This document shows positions 44,126-53,159 of a DNA stretch of 64,000 nt, piece after piece. The position numbers were made by a program, and so were the translations under genes. The notes under the pieces are model-generated. The model was not told the DNA's origin, ran no database searches, and worked only from the letters and a program-made list of their open reading frames with translations. Each line of letters starts with the position of its first letter. The first letter of the stretch is position 1. This DNA is from Roseiflexaceae bacterium (GTDB taxonomy: Bacteria > Chloroflexota > Chloroflexia > Chloroflexales > Roseiflexaceae): contig CANJHS010000002.1 of NCBI GenBank assembly GCA_947474225.1, positions 86,853 through 150,852 of the forward strand. The letters run 5' to 3'.

Positions 44126-45130
44126 TTACGCGTCCTGGACGGACGAACGTAACTGGCGCATCGCAGCAATCAAACGATCTTCGAGGAGGTCCGTGTCTGC
44201 GTTGTCGATGCGATCATTTTTGGTGAGCCATTCAATGGTCTCGGCTACGGCAGCGCCGAGCGGCACGCGGGGTTGCCAGGTCGGGACAAGGTCAAGGAGT
44301 GATTGGGGTGAAAAGACTTGCGTGTGGCCGAGACACGTCGTCAACGCACTATAGCGTTTGGCGTCAGCGGCAACGAGAATATCCCAGGGGATCGAAACAG
44401 TCTCGAGCGGGACACCAACGGCTTGGGCGGCGAGGCCGTGCCACTCATGCCATGTCAATGCTGTGGGATTGACCACATGGACGATACGTTGATGGGCGGC
44501 TTTGAGGCCACAGAGTGCAACATAGGCTGTGGCAGCATCGGCAGCGGGTAGGAATTGAAAGAAATTGTCGCCTTCATTGGCTTCGATGATGGGCTTGCCC
44601 TTGCGCAGCCGGTCGATCCAATTGGTACCCCAATCAACCTGGCGGAACAACGGCTGGCCAGGACCGAAGGTGAACGACGGTTTCACAATGGTGACCGGTA
44701 CCCCACCACGTTGTGCCTGTTCGAGCAAAAGTTCGTCGGCCGCTACTTTGCCGGCACCATAGCCACCATCGTGGCGACCATTGAGCGGTGCGTTGATGTC
44801 TTGGTAGAGGGAGGTAAACGGCGGTCCGTAGGTCATTACCGTAGACGTCTGAATGAGTTGACCGATATTTGGCAGGGCGCGAATTGTCGAGGCTGCATCT
44901 GCGGCATTGAACGAAATCATGTCAATAGCGACATCAAACGTACGCTTGCGTAGTGTCGATTCGAATAATTCACGATTGGTCCGATCACCCTGGATGACTT
45001 CGACACCGGCGGGTGGTTTGTCGGTCCGCGTGCCACGATTGTATACCGTGACGGTGTGACCCTGGCTGAGGAGTTCGCGGACGATGGCACGACTAATGGT
45101 GCCCGTACCGCCAATGACGAATACATGCAT
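44126..45130 (-). CDS. NAD-dependent epimerase/dehydratase (extended SDR)
   Basis: A 334-aa protein. The NAD loop VIGGTGTISRAIVREL is at 5-20, and a catalytic Tyr/Lys pair is in GYGAGKVAAD near 143-147. FGPGQP near 172 and the last domain resemble UDP-sugar and isoflavone-like epimerases and chloroplast CSP41-type proteins. It ends an operon in which NIPSNAP and a membrane protein precede it at 13-19 bp. The substrate is unknown. Confidence 0.78.
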   Translation of the reverse strand: MHVFVIGGTGTISRAIVRELLSQGHTVTVYNRGTRTDKPPAGVEVIQGDRTNRELFESTLRKRTFDVAIDMISFNAADAASTIRALPNIGQLIQTSTVMTYGPPFTSLYQDINAPLNGRHDGGYGAGKVAADELLLEQAQRGGVPVTIVKPSFTFGPGQPLFRQVDWGTNWIDRLRKGKPIIEANEGDNFFQFLPAADAATAYVALCGLKAAHQRIVHVVNPTALTWHEWHGLAAQAVGVPLETVSIPWDILVAADAKRYSALTTCLGHTQVFSPQSLLDLVPTWQPRVPLGAAVAETIEWLTKNDRIDNADTDLLEDRLIAAMRQLRSSVQDA

Positions 45131-45143
45131 GTGAAACTCAATT

Positions 45144-45473
45144 CTAGTTCATGGGAGAATATGCAGTGGGGTCCATCATGACGCTGTCGACACGAGACAC
45201 CAAGACACCGTCGACTTCACTTGCAGTTTTGGCAGCCTGCCATTTGGGATCATCGCGGAACGCATTGAACATCCGCTCACGTTCTTCGTGCGACGGGAAC
45301 CCCAAGAGATAGACCAAATCGCCGTGCAGTTCACGGCCTCCGACCGGTGACCAAAATCCCAGGACACTCATGCCATGTGCGCGAAACAGATCGACCGTAT
45401 GCGTCGCAAAACGGGTGTGCATTGCTTCGACTTTGCCGGGATTTGCCCAATAGGTGCGCAGTTCGTATACCAT
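45144..45473 (-). CDS. NIPSNAP-family protein
   Basis: A 109-aa ferredoxin-like fold protein. VYELRTYWANPGKVEAMHTRF at the start, GFWSPVGG near 50 and YLLGFPSHEERERMF near 66 are the family marks. The ATG at 45473 has GAGGGA upstream; a longer reading frame crosses the neighbouring gene. The biochemical role of bacterial members is not established. Confidence 0.8.
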   Translation of the reverse strand: MVYELRTYWANPGKVEAMHTRFATHTVDLFRAHGMSVLGFWSPVGGRELHGDLVYLLGFPSHEERERMFNAFRDDPKWQAAKTASEVDGVLVSRVDSVMMDPTAYSPMN

Positions 45474-45492
45474 GACATTCCCTCTCTGTGTC

Positions 45493-45903
45493 TCACGGCT
45501 GTTGGCGCGTGAGGATGCTGTATGGACCACTTGTGCCGACATTCGTATAGCCATAGGTATCGATTAATACCCGAACATCTGCACGGTGATAGACGGTGGT
45601 GCGCATGACCAATGTTTGGATACGTGGGGCTTCCGTACGCAGTTCACTCTCTAGGTAGGAGAGTTTGTCTTGGATTTGACCATCCATGAACAGGGCTGAT
45701 TGCACGCGAGCAGTCATCTGCTTGAGATTTTTCTCGAGATATCCCCAGTAAAGTTCGGCCTCAGAACGAATGGCGAGTTGCGGGTAATCGGCGGAGCTCA
45801 ATACCATTGCTCCGGCGATGCGTTCTGGGGCAAGCATTGCTCCTGCGGGAGCGACCGCGCGAACCTGCTGTGCGACACGATACTCTGGGAGTTCTAATTC
45901 CAT
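45493..45903 (-). CDS. C-terminal soluble part of a membrane protein, split by frameshift
   Basis: A 136-aa frame that overlaps the end of the membrane protein gene by 10 bases. It starts MELELPEYRVAQQVRAVAPA and reads like the extracytoplasmic C-terminal domain of large glycosyltransferase-like membrane proteins ('xEYxVAxxIRxxxPxGxxxLAPE'). It has no ribosome site of its own. A single extra base in the TTTT at about 45914 would fuse the two frames without a break. So this is one gene broken by an indel, a sequencing error, or a programmed or coupled overlap. Function unknown. Confidence 0.6.
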   Translation of the reverse strand: MELELPEYRVAQQVRAVAPAGAMLAPERIAGAMVLSSADYPQLAIRSEAELYWGYLEKNLKQMTARVQSALFMDGQIQDKLSYLESELRTEAPRIQTLVMRTTVYHRADVRVLIDTYGYTNVGTSGPYSILTRQQP

Positions 45904-47390
45904 AGCGCCTGCGCAAAACCGTACTCCCGGACGCGCTTAAGAGAGAACTCTTGCGTTTGGTGAAACAACGAAGAAGGTGCGTCAATCAAGAGTACCATAT
46001 TGCCAAGCAGCATAGTGGTTGTAATGACGTTGCGCCACCGAGGCACACGTCGTCGTACATTTTTCGAGACACTAGCCACAATTACCCCAATGAACACGAG
46101 CGGCACTGCGAGATAGAACACCCCTGCGGATGTGGTGGGCTGTGTGCTGGAAAGGATGAAACTCGAGGCCGTGAGTGGGTTTAGGTAGCCCAGTGTCAAC
46201 ACCGCATAAAAGAGAATCACCATTCTGCGCAATGGCGGTGGAAGGACAAACCCCGCAAGGATGAACGCGATTATCAAGTCGATCGCTGTCACAGGAACGT
46301 ATGCGCTGAGGAACATTCCCGCCTGGCCCCACATGTCAACCGGCAATTCTGTATTGCGAAACAATGCTGTAGGTGGAGTATTCGTAGGCGTTCTCAAGAG
46401 AAAAACCCAATATCCGATCACCGGCAGTGCGCTGCAGAGGAGCATACTCAGTCTGACTGCTGATGCGTTGATCCAGAGCAAAATCCATTGCGGATGCGCT
46501 AACCGTTCATACGTAACAAACGAAAAAATTGCCACCATAACAATACAATTCATTAATAGGACGAGAAGATATCCTGATGTCGTGAGGCTCACAGCTGCGA
46601 TCATCGTGCTCGATACAATCACCATATTCCGCAGACGTGGGGAGCGAAGCAATATGTACGATTCGACCAAGAAGAGTGGAACTCCTACTGCGTAAAAGAC
46701 AGCATCATCCTGCGAGAAGCGTAGCAGGGTGTGGTGCAGCGGGCTATAGTCCGACACTCCCAGTACAAGGAGCATAAATGCAACAACGATAAATCCATGA
46801 AACGCAGAACGAAATGTCCCGGTGAGTATCACGATGGAATAATACAAAACTATCGCAAACGATACCCCATTGAAGAACGATGCATAGATATAGGTCCAAC
46901 TCAGAAAAGGTATGGGCATCGTGTGTGCAAGCGCTGCAACAAAGTACTCATACGGCCCGGAAGTGTCCCAACGTACGGAGTGAAACGGAGTATCCAGCGG
47001 CAAGATACTGTGAATATCGAATGACATCAGGAGATCGGGATGTGCAACTGCAAAGAACGCATTGGAATAGGCATAGTAATCATCTGGATTCGGTCGCACA
47101 AAAATAACGGATATGATGCCATAGAGGACTGAAATACCGATAACAGACCTAACATGCCAGCGTGGAATGTGGGGCACGCTCGAGCCAAAAAAGGGCAAAT
47201 CTACCACTTTCCACCGTTGCCGGACGGTGTAGATACAAATCAGGTAGACAAACACGCCAGAGAGTGCCAGTACTACATAGGTACGAAAAACCATGTGCCA
47301 AGTTTGTGCTAGAACTGTCAGGATGCAAATATAAGAAAATATCCCGACGGCTGAATGAATAACCGTACGCAGATTAATGAGAAAACGCAT
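45894..47390 (-). CDS. Large polytopic membrane protein (N-terminal part of a split gene)
   Basis: A 498-aa protein with about 12 hydrophobic segments and a first large loop carrying FVRPNPDDYYAYSNAFFAV near 80, where acidic residues follow an aromatic stretch as in GT-C-like proteins. It ends abruptly after FSLKRVREYGFAQALWN, and the missing soluble end is in the next frame (45493-45903). It may be related to DUF6077-type membrane proteins; this is not certain. First of four genes on one strand (with NIPSNAP and the epimerase). Confidence 0.65.
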   Translation of the reverse strand: MRFLINLRTVIHSAVGIFSYICILTVLAQTWHMVFRTYVVLALSGVFVYLICIYTVRQRWKVVDLPFFGSSVPHIPRWHVRSVIGISVLYGIISVIFVRPNPDDYYAYSNAFFAVAHPDLLMSFDIHSILPLDTPFHSVRWDTSGPYEYFVAALAHTMPIPFLSWTYIYASFFNGVSFAIVLYYSIVILTGTFRSAFHGFIVVAFMLLVLGVSDYSPLHHTLLRFSQDDAVFYAVGVPLFLVESYILLRSPRLRNMVIVSSTMIAAVSLTTSGYLLVLLMNCIVMVAIFSFVTYERLAHPQWILLWINASAVRLSMLLCSALPVIGYWVFLLRTPTNTPPTALFRNTELPVDMWGQAGMFLSAYVPVTAIDLIIAFILAGFVLPPPLRRMVILFYAVLTLGYLNPLTASSFILSSTQPTTSAGVFYLAVPLVFIGVIVASVSKNVRRRVPRWRNVITTTMLLGNMVLLIDAPSSLFHQTQEFSLKRVREYGFAQALWN

Positions 47391-47439
47391 TGCTCGAAAT
47401 CCTGCATGTGGTATTTGCCATGGGTGAGGTGACTGGATT

Positions 47440-48645
47440 TTAACCGATTACAGCTTTGCTGAAGCGTGCCAGCCCCTCACGGATCAATTCCATGCTCGTC
47501 GCATAAGACATACGCACGAATCCAGGAGCACCAAACGCAGAGCCACTGACGATACCTATGTGTGCATGCTCCAGCATGGCTGCGGCAAATTCATCATCCG
47601 TGTTGCAGACCACTCCACAGGCTAGCTTCTTGCCGAGCAGGCCGCGAATATCTGGAAAAACATAAAATGCACCATCGGGCACATTGAGCGATATTCCAGG
47701 TATTGAACTCAATAATTCGCCGATGACGTCACGACGCTGCCGGAACGCACTGACCATTTTGGCGACTTCAGCGCTCATATCAATGCTGCCGTCATATGCT
47801 GGTAGAGCAGCTGCTTGTGTAATGGAAGAAGTGTGCGAGGTGGAGTGACTCTGAATTCCTTTGATTGCGTCGATGATAAACTGCGGGCCAACCACAAAAC
47901 CCATACGCCAACCCGTCATCGCAAAAGCCTTTGATGCACCGTTAATAACCAAGGTCTGATTGAGCAAATCCGGTGCGACCCGCAACCAGCGCGCATAGTC
48001 TGTGTAGACGATCGCATCATATATCTCGTCGCTCATGACCACAATCTGGGGGTGCGCTTTGATGACATCAGCGATTGCGCGCAATTCCGCTGCGGTATAT
48101 ACCGCTCCGGTTGGATTGGAGGGAGAATTGAGCATAAATACCCGAGTTTTAGGAGTAATTGCGTCAGCAAGTTGAGCAGCAGTAATACGGAAACCGTTTT
48201 GTGCAGTTGCTTGCACAATCACTGGGGTTGCACCGGCGATTTTCGCCTGGTCGACATAGCTCACCCAATATGGGGCTGGAATAATGACTTCGTCAGCTGC
48301 ATCGCATAACGCCAGAAAAGCCAAAAACAATGCTTCTTTGGCACCATTCGTCACAGATACTTGGTTTGCAGTGTATGTCACTCCGCAGTCGGCGCCGATA
48401 TGGTCGGCTACGGCTTTGCGGAGTTCGGCGGGGCCACCGATGGGAGTATATTTGGTCTGATTTGTTTCGATTGCTTTGATACCCGCTGCTTTGATTGCAT
48501 CAGGCGTCGCAAAATCCGGCTCACCGGCGCCGAACGAAATAACGTTGATACCCTGCGCTTTGAGTGCAGCCACCTTACCACCAAGGGCAGTGGTCGCAGA
48601 AGGTGTCAAACGGCTGAGGCGTTCCGACAATCGAATGGAGCTCAT
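47440..48645 (-). CDS. Class I aminotransferase (aspartate aminotransferase type)
   Basis: A 401-aa PLP enzyme of the Ib subgroup. GAGEPDFATPDAIK near 40 and KYTPIGGPAELR near 67 start the fold. SPSNPTGAVY near 175 is present, and the PLP lysine lies in NGASKAFAMTGWRMGF near 237. FVRMSYATSMELIREGLARF ends it with the substrate-binding Arg. I start at 48645, since an upstream extension of 38 residues is not like the family. It moves amino groups between aspartate or other acids and 2-oxoglutarate. It follows selD by 20 bp. Confidence 0.9.
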   Translation of the reverse strand: MSSIRLSERLSRLTPSATTALGGKVAALKAQGINVISFGAGEPDFATPDAIKAAGIKAIETNQTKYTPIGGPAELRKAVADHIGADCGVTYTANQVSVTNGAKEALFLAFLALCDAADEVIIPAPYWVSYVDQAKIAGATPVIVQATAQNGFRITAAQLADAITPKTRVFMLNSPSNPTGAVYTAAELRAIADVIKAHPQIVVMSDEIYDAIVYTDYARWLRVAPDLLNQTLVINGASKAFAMTGWRMGFVVGPQFIIDAIKGIQSHSTSHTSSITQAAALPAYDGSIDMSAEVAKMVSAFRQRRDVIGELLSSIPGISLNVPDGAFYVFPDIRGLLGKKLACGVVCNTDDEFAAAMLEHAHIGIVSGSAFGAPGFVRMSYATSMELIREGLARFSKAVIG

Positions 48646-48665
48646 GGGAGGCCTTTCTGGATAGT

Positions 48666-49709
48666 TTAGATAACCGAAACACCGATACCCGGTTTGAGGG
48701 TACCGATATGAACGTATTCGATGCCGATTGCAGCGCCGGCGGTTTTGAGTGAATGACACTCAGACGAAGGTATGGTGACGAGCAACCCACCGGAAGTTTG
48801 CGGATCGTACAGGACATCAATGAGGTATGTGGGAATTGCCGCATCATAACTGACATTGCCGCGGGATTCATAGAGTTGCCGATTACGCAATAACCCGCCA
48901 GGGACAACTCCAGCAGCGGCAAGGGCAGGCACGGTCGGGAAGGTCCTGACGTAGTCAATTGAAATCTCAGCACAAAGTCCGGTTCCTTCGGTCATCTCGA
49001 GGAGATGGCCAATCAAACCGAACCCAGTGACATCGGTCATACATTTCACATCATGGGCCATTGCGGTTTTGGAAGCCATCAAATTGAGTTGCTTCATCGA
49101 ATTAACTGTTTCGACGTACGCTTCCGCATCGACTATATCTTGCATTGCTGCGGTGGTTATAATACCAGTCCCGATGGGTTTGCTCAAAAGCACACATTGG
49201 CCGGCAGCTAACTGGCTTTTGACGGCAACATGCTCTGGATGAATCATTCCTGTCACACAGAGACCGTATTTTGGTTCTGGATCAGTTATTGTATGTCCGC
49301 CGGCGACAACAGCCCCTGCGAGGTGTACTGCATCGATACCGCCTTGCATAATACGTTGTATCACATCGACGGGCAAATCAGCCGGCATCGCTGCGATGGC
49401 GAGCGCAAACATTGGTGACCCACCCATTGCATAGATATCAGACATCGCATTGACTGCGGCAATGTAGCCGTAGTCATACGGATCGTCGACTATTGGAGGA
49501 AAGAAGTCGACAGACTGCACAAGCGCCTGGGTATCTGACAATTTATATACAGCTGCGTCATCGACCTTTTCCATGCCCACAATGAGGTTGGGGTTCGTGT
49601 TGAAGGTCAAGCCTTTGAGGATTGATGAGAGGACACCCGGTCCTGTTTTTGCTGCTCAGCCAGCGCAACTAGCGAGCTTCGTCAGCCGTATCTGGTCACG
49701 AGTGTGCAT
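48666..49709 (-). CDS. selD: Selenide, water dikinase with in-frame UGA selenocysteine
   Basis: A 347-aa selenophosphate synthetase if UGA is read through. It starts at the ATG at 49709 (AAGGA upstream) with MHTRDQIRLTKLASCAG, then codon 18 is TGA (49656-49658), then AAKTGPGVLSSILKG and the intact rest. SelD proteins have Cys or Sec exactly here, followed by the essential Lys (Lys21 here). MSDIYAMGGSP near 90 and VAGGHTI near 131 bind ATP/Mg; DVTGFGLIGHLLEM is near 240 and DPQTSGGLLV near 305. It makes selenophosphate for Sec-tRNA and selenouridine. Ordinary gene calling would start after the TGA and lose the active site. Confidence 0.9.
49626..49658 (-). promoter_or_regulatory. Sec UGA codon and candidate bacterial SECIS hairpin in selD
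   Basis: On the minus strand the UGA (49658-49656) is followed by a stem AGGAC/GUCCU (49644-49640 with 49634-49630) around the loop CGGGU. The lower pairs UGAG/CUCA begin at the UGA itself. The apical loop lies about 17 nt after the UGA and contains G, as bacterial SECIS elements need for SelB binding. Confidence 0.7.
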
Positions 49710-49732
49710 GTGCAAATCCTTTCAGCACCGTC

Positions 49733-49738
49733 AGTATA
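49733..49738 (-). promoter_or_regulatory. Candidate -10 box for selD
   Basis: TATACT on the minus strand, 24 bases before the selD ATG. No clear -35 hexamer is seen at the standard distance, so the promoter is tentative. Confidence 0.35.
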
Positions 49739-49808
49739 CCCCAATTTATGAGGATACCCTGTTCACATGCAGTACAATAGCGCTACCAAGGAGCATAAGG
49801 AGTATCAT

Positions 49809-51404
49809 ATGCAAGCAGTCATTTCGGGACCGGAGCCGATTGCAGTAGAAGCCGGTGCACAGGTGTTGCGGCGTGGCGGCAATGCAATCGATGCAGCAGT
49901 TACCTGTGCATTTGTGCAAGGAATCGTCAATCCACAAATGTGCGGTATTGGCGGCTATGCGCTGGCGTTGCTCCAAAAACCTGGTGAAGCACCGGTATTG
50001 CTCGATGCTCCCGCCCTTGCAGGATCATTAGTTACCCCTGCCATGTGGGTCGATAAGTTCATTCGGCTTTCACCCGATGGCTGGGGCTATTTTTTGCAGG
50101 GCAAGGTCAATGACAAAGGGTACACGTCCATCTGTACACCGGGTACCGTTGCCGCCCTCGACACATTGCTCGCTCGCTACGGCACACTCAGTTGGGCGGA
50201 TGCCATTGCCCCGGCGATTGAAACAGCTGAACGTGGGTTTATGATTGACAGTCATCTTGCGTCACGCTGGAAGGGGAAAAATAAATACCCCGAACAGGTC
50301 TCGATGACCGAATACATTACCTCGAATGATGAGGCGTCACGCATTTATTTGCGCGATGGACAGGCATATGATGAGGGCGACATCCTCAAAAACCCCGATT
50401 ATGCACGGACACTGAAACACCTAGCAAAACACGGCGCACAAGATTTTTATGCTGGAGAACTCGCAGATCGTATGAGCAGGGACTTGTCCGCCAACGGCGC
50501 ATACGTGACTGCTGCAGACTTGCGCGATTACCGAGTCAGTGACGAACACGTGGTCACGGGGACATACCGCGGATATGACATTTCGACTTCACAAGCGCCA
50601 CATGGTGGTCCGACGGTCATCGAGATTCTGAACATTCTCGAAGGCTTCGATATTGCCAGTCTGGGCCACAACAGTGCCGAATATATCTATCTGGTTGCCA
50701 TGGCGATGAAGGCTGGATTCACCGATCGGAATGCGCATTTGGGTGATCCTCGGGCGGGGAATGTACCGGTACAGTGGATGACATCGAAGGCACGTGCCGC
50801 AGAGTGGCAGGCCCACATCCGTGCCGAAAAGCCCATAACAACCGGCGACACTCCGACAACCGCACCCGATACAACACATATCAGCGTCGTGGACAAACAT
50901 GGTATGGTCGTCGGGCTGACTCACTCATTGGGCATGTCATCGGGTGTTATCACACCAGGGTTAGGATTCATGTACAACAATTCGATGGTCAACTTTCATC
51001 CTTTCCCAGGCCATCGGAATTCGATTGCACCACGGGTCGGCCGTACCACGGGTATTGCCCCGGTGATTGTCTCAAAAAACGGCAAACCTATTCTGATTGT
51101 TGGCGCACCCGGTGCATCACGTATCATCACTGCAGTTTTGACGACCATTTTGAATTTCTTGGATTTCGGCATGAGCATCAGCGATGCTATTGCTGCGCCA
51201 CGATTTGACTGTCAAGGCAACAACATCGTCTGTCACGGCCGCATTCCAGAGTATATTTGTGCAGACGTCCGGAGCAAACATCCGATTAGTCGGTTACCGC
51301 AGAGCCATGGCTCAATGGCATTGGTGCATGCGGTGTCAATGCGGGATGGCGTCCTGCAAGGGGGAGCAGATCCGGGTTGTTCTGGCGTCGCATTGCATGT
51401 CTAA
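49809..51404 (+). CDS. Gamma-glutamyltransferase family protein
   Basis: A 531-aa Ntn-hydrolase precursor of the GGT family. The opening QAVISGPEPIAVEAGAQVLRRGG and AIDAAVTCAFVQGIVNPQMCGIGG are typical. The self-cleaving Thr is in PDTTHISVVDKHG near 357, with SSGVITPGLGFMYNNSM and PRVGRTTGIAP after it. No signal peptide is seen, unlike secreted GGTs. It hydrolyses or transfers gamma-glutamyl groups or related amides. The ATG at 49809 has AAGGAG upstream. It shares a transcript with an amidase 26 bp away. Confidence 0.85.
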   Translation: MQAVISGPEPIAVEAGAQVLRRGGNAIDAAVTCAFVQGIVNPQMCGIGGYALALLQKPGEAPVLLDAPALAGSLVTPAMWVDKFIRLSPDGWGYFLQGKVNDKGYTSICTPGTVAALDTLLARYGTLSWADAIAPAIETAERGFMIDSHLASRWKGKNKYPEQVSMTEYITSNDEASRIYLRDGQAYDEGDILKNPDYARTLKHLAKHGAQDFYAGELADRMSRDLSANGAYVTAADLRDYRVSDEHVVTGTYRGYDISTSQAPHGGPTVIEILNILEGFDIASLGHNSAEYIYLVAMAMKAGFTDRNAHLGDPRAGNVPVQWMTSKARAAEWQAHIRAEKPITTGDTPTTAPDTTHISVVDKHGMVVGLTHSLGMSSGVITPGLGFMYNNSMVNFHPFPGHRNSIAPRVGRTTGIAPVIVSKNGKPILIVGAPGASRIITAVLTTILNFLDFGMSISDAIAAPRFDCQGNNIVCHGRIPEYICADVRSKHPISRLPQSHGSMALVHAVSMRDGVLQGGADPGCSGVALHV

Positions 51405-51430
51405 CAATCTACAGTTGCCGAGGAATGTGT

Positions 51431-53098
51431 ATGTATGATTTGACCTCAGTTTCGCTCCCGGTACTCGCTGGTACTCCATTACGTTTGTTGCGTTGGTGCA
51501 TGGAGCGCGCAAAACTACGCGCACTTATTGCACCTGGATTACTGGCCAGCGCCGGCGTTGCCGCATATCGAACGCAGCACGAGACCACCCCTGCCATGGA
51601 CGAACCCGACATGGCAAACTGGGAACTTGCCACACTCGTGCGTACCGATGAACATACGACACTCACGGGAGGAGAAACCGAAGCCTATGCATCTGTGCCT
51701 GTATATCGTGATGCGCATGCGTTACATTCAGCATATATAGCAGGTCTGATAACACCAACAGACGTTGCAGAACGATTTATAGCACACAGGCTGACCACTG
51801 CGTACACGCAGTTACATGCGTTTATTGCCTATGATGACGAAGTATTGCTGCGTGATGCACGGGCAGCAACAGAGCGTTATGTCGCAGGCACATCATTGGG
51901 TGAACTCGATGGGATACCCGTCTCCATCAAAGACGAATTCTCGGTGAACGGCTATCGCACGGGTGGCGGTACTGCATTTTTGGGCGTCGGAAAGATATTC
52001 GTAGATGCGACTCCCGTTACACGTCTACGGGCAGCTGGTGCGCTCATCGTCGGTAAGGGACAGATGCACGAGATTGGGCTCGGGGTTGTGGGGACGAATC
52101 ACGCCTATGGACCGGCACGCAACCCGCATAATATGGCGCACACTGCTGGTGGGAGTTCTGGGGGAGCAGCAGCTGCGGTTGCAAGTGGTCTCGTCTGCAT
52201 TGGTCTCGGCGCAGACGGCGGAGGTTCGATTCGCATACCTGCTGGTTTTTGCGGCTTATATGGACTCAAACCAACGTATGGACGCATTTCGTCGCACGGG
52301 AGTGCTGGCGTGGTATGGAGCATGTCACACCCGGGACCTATTGCCGCAACGGTCCGCGACACCGCACTTGCATACACAACCATGGCTGGTCCAGACCAAG
52401 CAGATCCCGCCAGTTTACGTCAACCAGCTGTGGTGCCACCAAACCTCGGTAAACGGTCATTAGCTGGCGTGCGCATCGGCTACATGCCTGCCTGGTTTTC
52501 TCATGCAGACGACGAAATCGTGGCACGTTGTACCGAAATGCTGACGTTGCTCCGTACATCCGGGGCGACGATCGTCGAAATCGAAATTCCCCATCTCGAA
52601 GCTGCACGGGTTGCTCACACCATTATCATCACCTCAGAAATGCTCAAAAACCTGGGTACATCTATCGAAATACATGCAGCAGCGCTGACCGATGAAACCC
52701 GGCTCTCGCTGGCACTTGCGCGCGAATTCACCAGCGCCGACATTGTCCACGCACAGCAGACGCGAGCACGCTGTATCGCAGATTTGAAACGCATCTTTGC
52801 AGACATCCATTGCATTGCCTCTCCCACAGCAGGGTTGGTCGCACCTCCCATCGACGATGCCGCAATCCAACAAGGCAAAAGTGATTTGGGGAGTACCTTC
52901 GAAATCATGCGCTATGCATTTCTCGCAAATTTATCTGGCCTTCCAGCCTTGAGTATTCCTGCAGGGTACAGCTCAGCCGGTCTACCAGTGGGATTTCAAC
53001 TCATGGCAGGTCCGTGGCAAGAGGCCCTTTTGCTCGAGGTTGGAAGTGCAATCGAAGGGGTAGTCGAGCAACGGACACCGGGTACATTTTTGCAATAG
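51431..53098 (+). CDS. Amidase signature family enzyme
   Basis: A 555-aa serine amidase. The triad is visible as Lys in VSIKDEF near 163, Ser in TAGGSSGGAAAA near 238, and the nucleophile Ser in GADGGGSIRIPAGFCGLYGLK near 262. An N-terminal region of about 90 residues with a helical hairpin resembles FAAH-like members. The last part ends the usual fold (SGLPALSIPAGY). It follows the GGT-like gene, so both may process the same glutamyl-amide-like compound; that is inference. A strong hairpin follows. Confidence 0.87.
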   Translation: MYDLTSVSLPVLAGTPLRLLRWCMERAKLRALIAPGLLASAGVAAYRTQHETTPAMDEPDMANWELATLVRTDEHTTLTGGETEAYASVPVYRDAHALHSAYIAGLITPTDVAERFIAHRLTTAYTQLHAFIAYDDEVLLRDARAATERYVAGTSLGELDGIPVSIKDEFSVNGYRTGGGTAFLGVGKIFVDATPVTRLRAAGALIVGKGQMHEIGLGVVGTNHAYGPARNPHNMAHTAGGSSGGAAAAVASGLVCIGLGADGGGSIRIPAGFCGLYGLKPTYGRISSHGSAGVVWSMSHPGPIAATVRDTALAYTTMAGPDQADPASLRQPAVVPPNLGKRSLAGVRIGYMPAWFSHADDEIVARCTEMLTLLRTSGATIVEIEIPHLEAARVAHTIIITSEMLKNLGTSIEIHAAALTDETRLSLALAREFTSADIVHAQQTRARCIADLKRIFADIHCIASPTAGLVAPPIDDAAIQQGKSDLGSTFEIMRYAFLANLSGLPALSIPAGYSSAGLPVGFQLMAGPWQEALLLEVGSAIEGVVEQRTPGTFLQ

Positions 53099-53112
53099 AG
53101 CGCGCACAAATG

Positions 53113-53146
53113 AACACCTCCTTCCTGCAAGCAGGAAGGAGGTGTT
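53113..53146 (+). terminator. Terminator after the amidase gene
   Basis: AACACCTCCTTCCTGC pairs perfectly with its complement around AA. The tail is GTGTTTG, so it is strong in stem and moderate in T-run. It lies between convergent genes. Confidence 0.8.
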
Positions 53147-53159
53147 GTGTTTGAGGACG

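Noticed and set aside
49656..49658. TGA in selD as an ordinary nonsense mutation or sequencing error
   Set aside because: It falls exactly at the known Cys/Sec position, the frame is intact on both sides, and a SECIS-like hairpin follows. A chance mutation at this one codon is unlikely.
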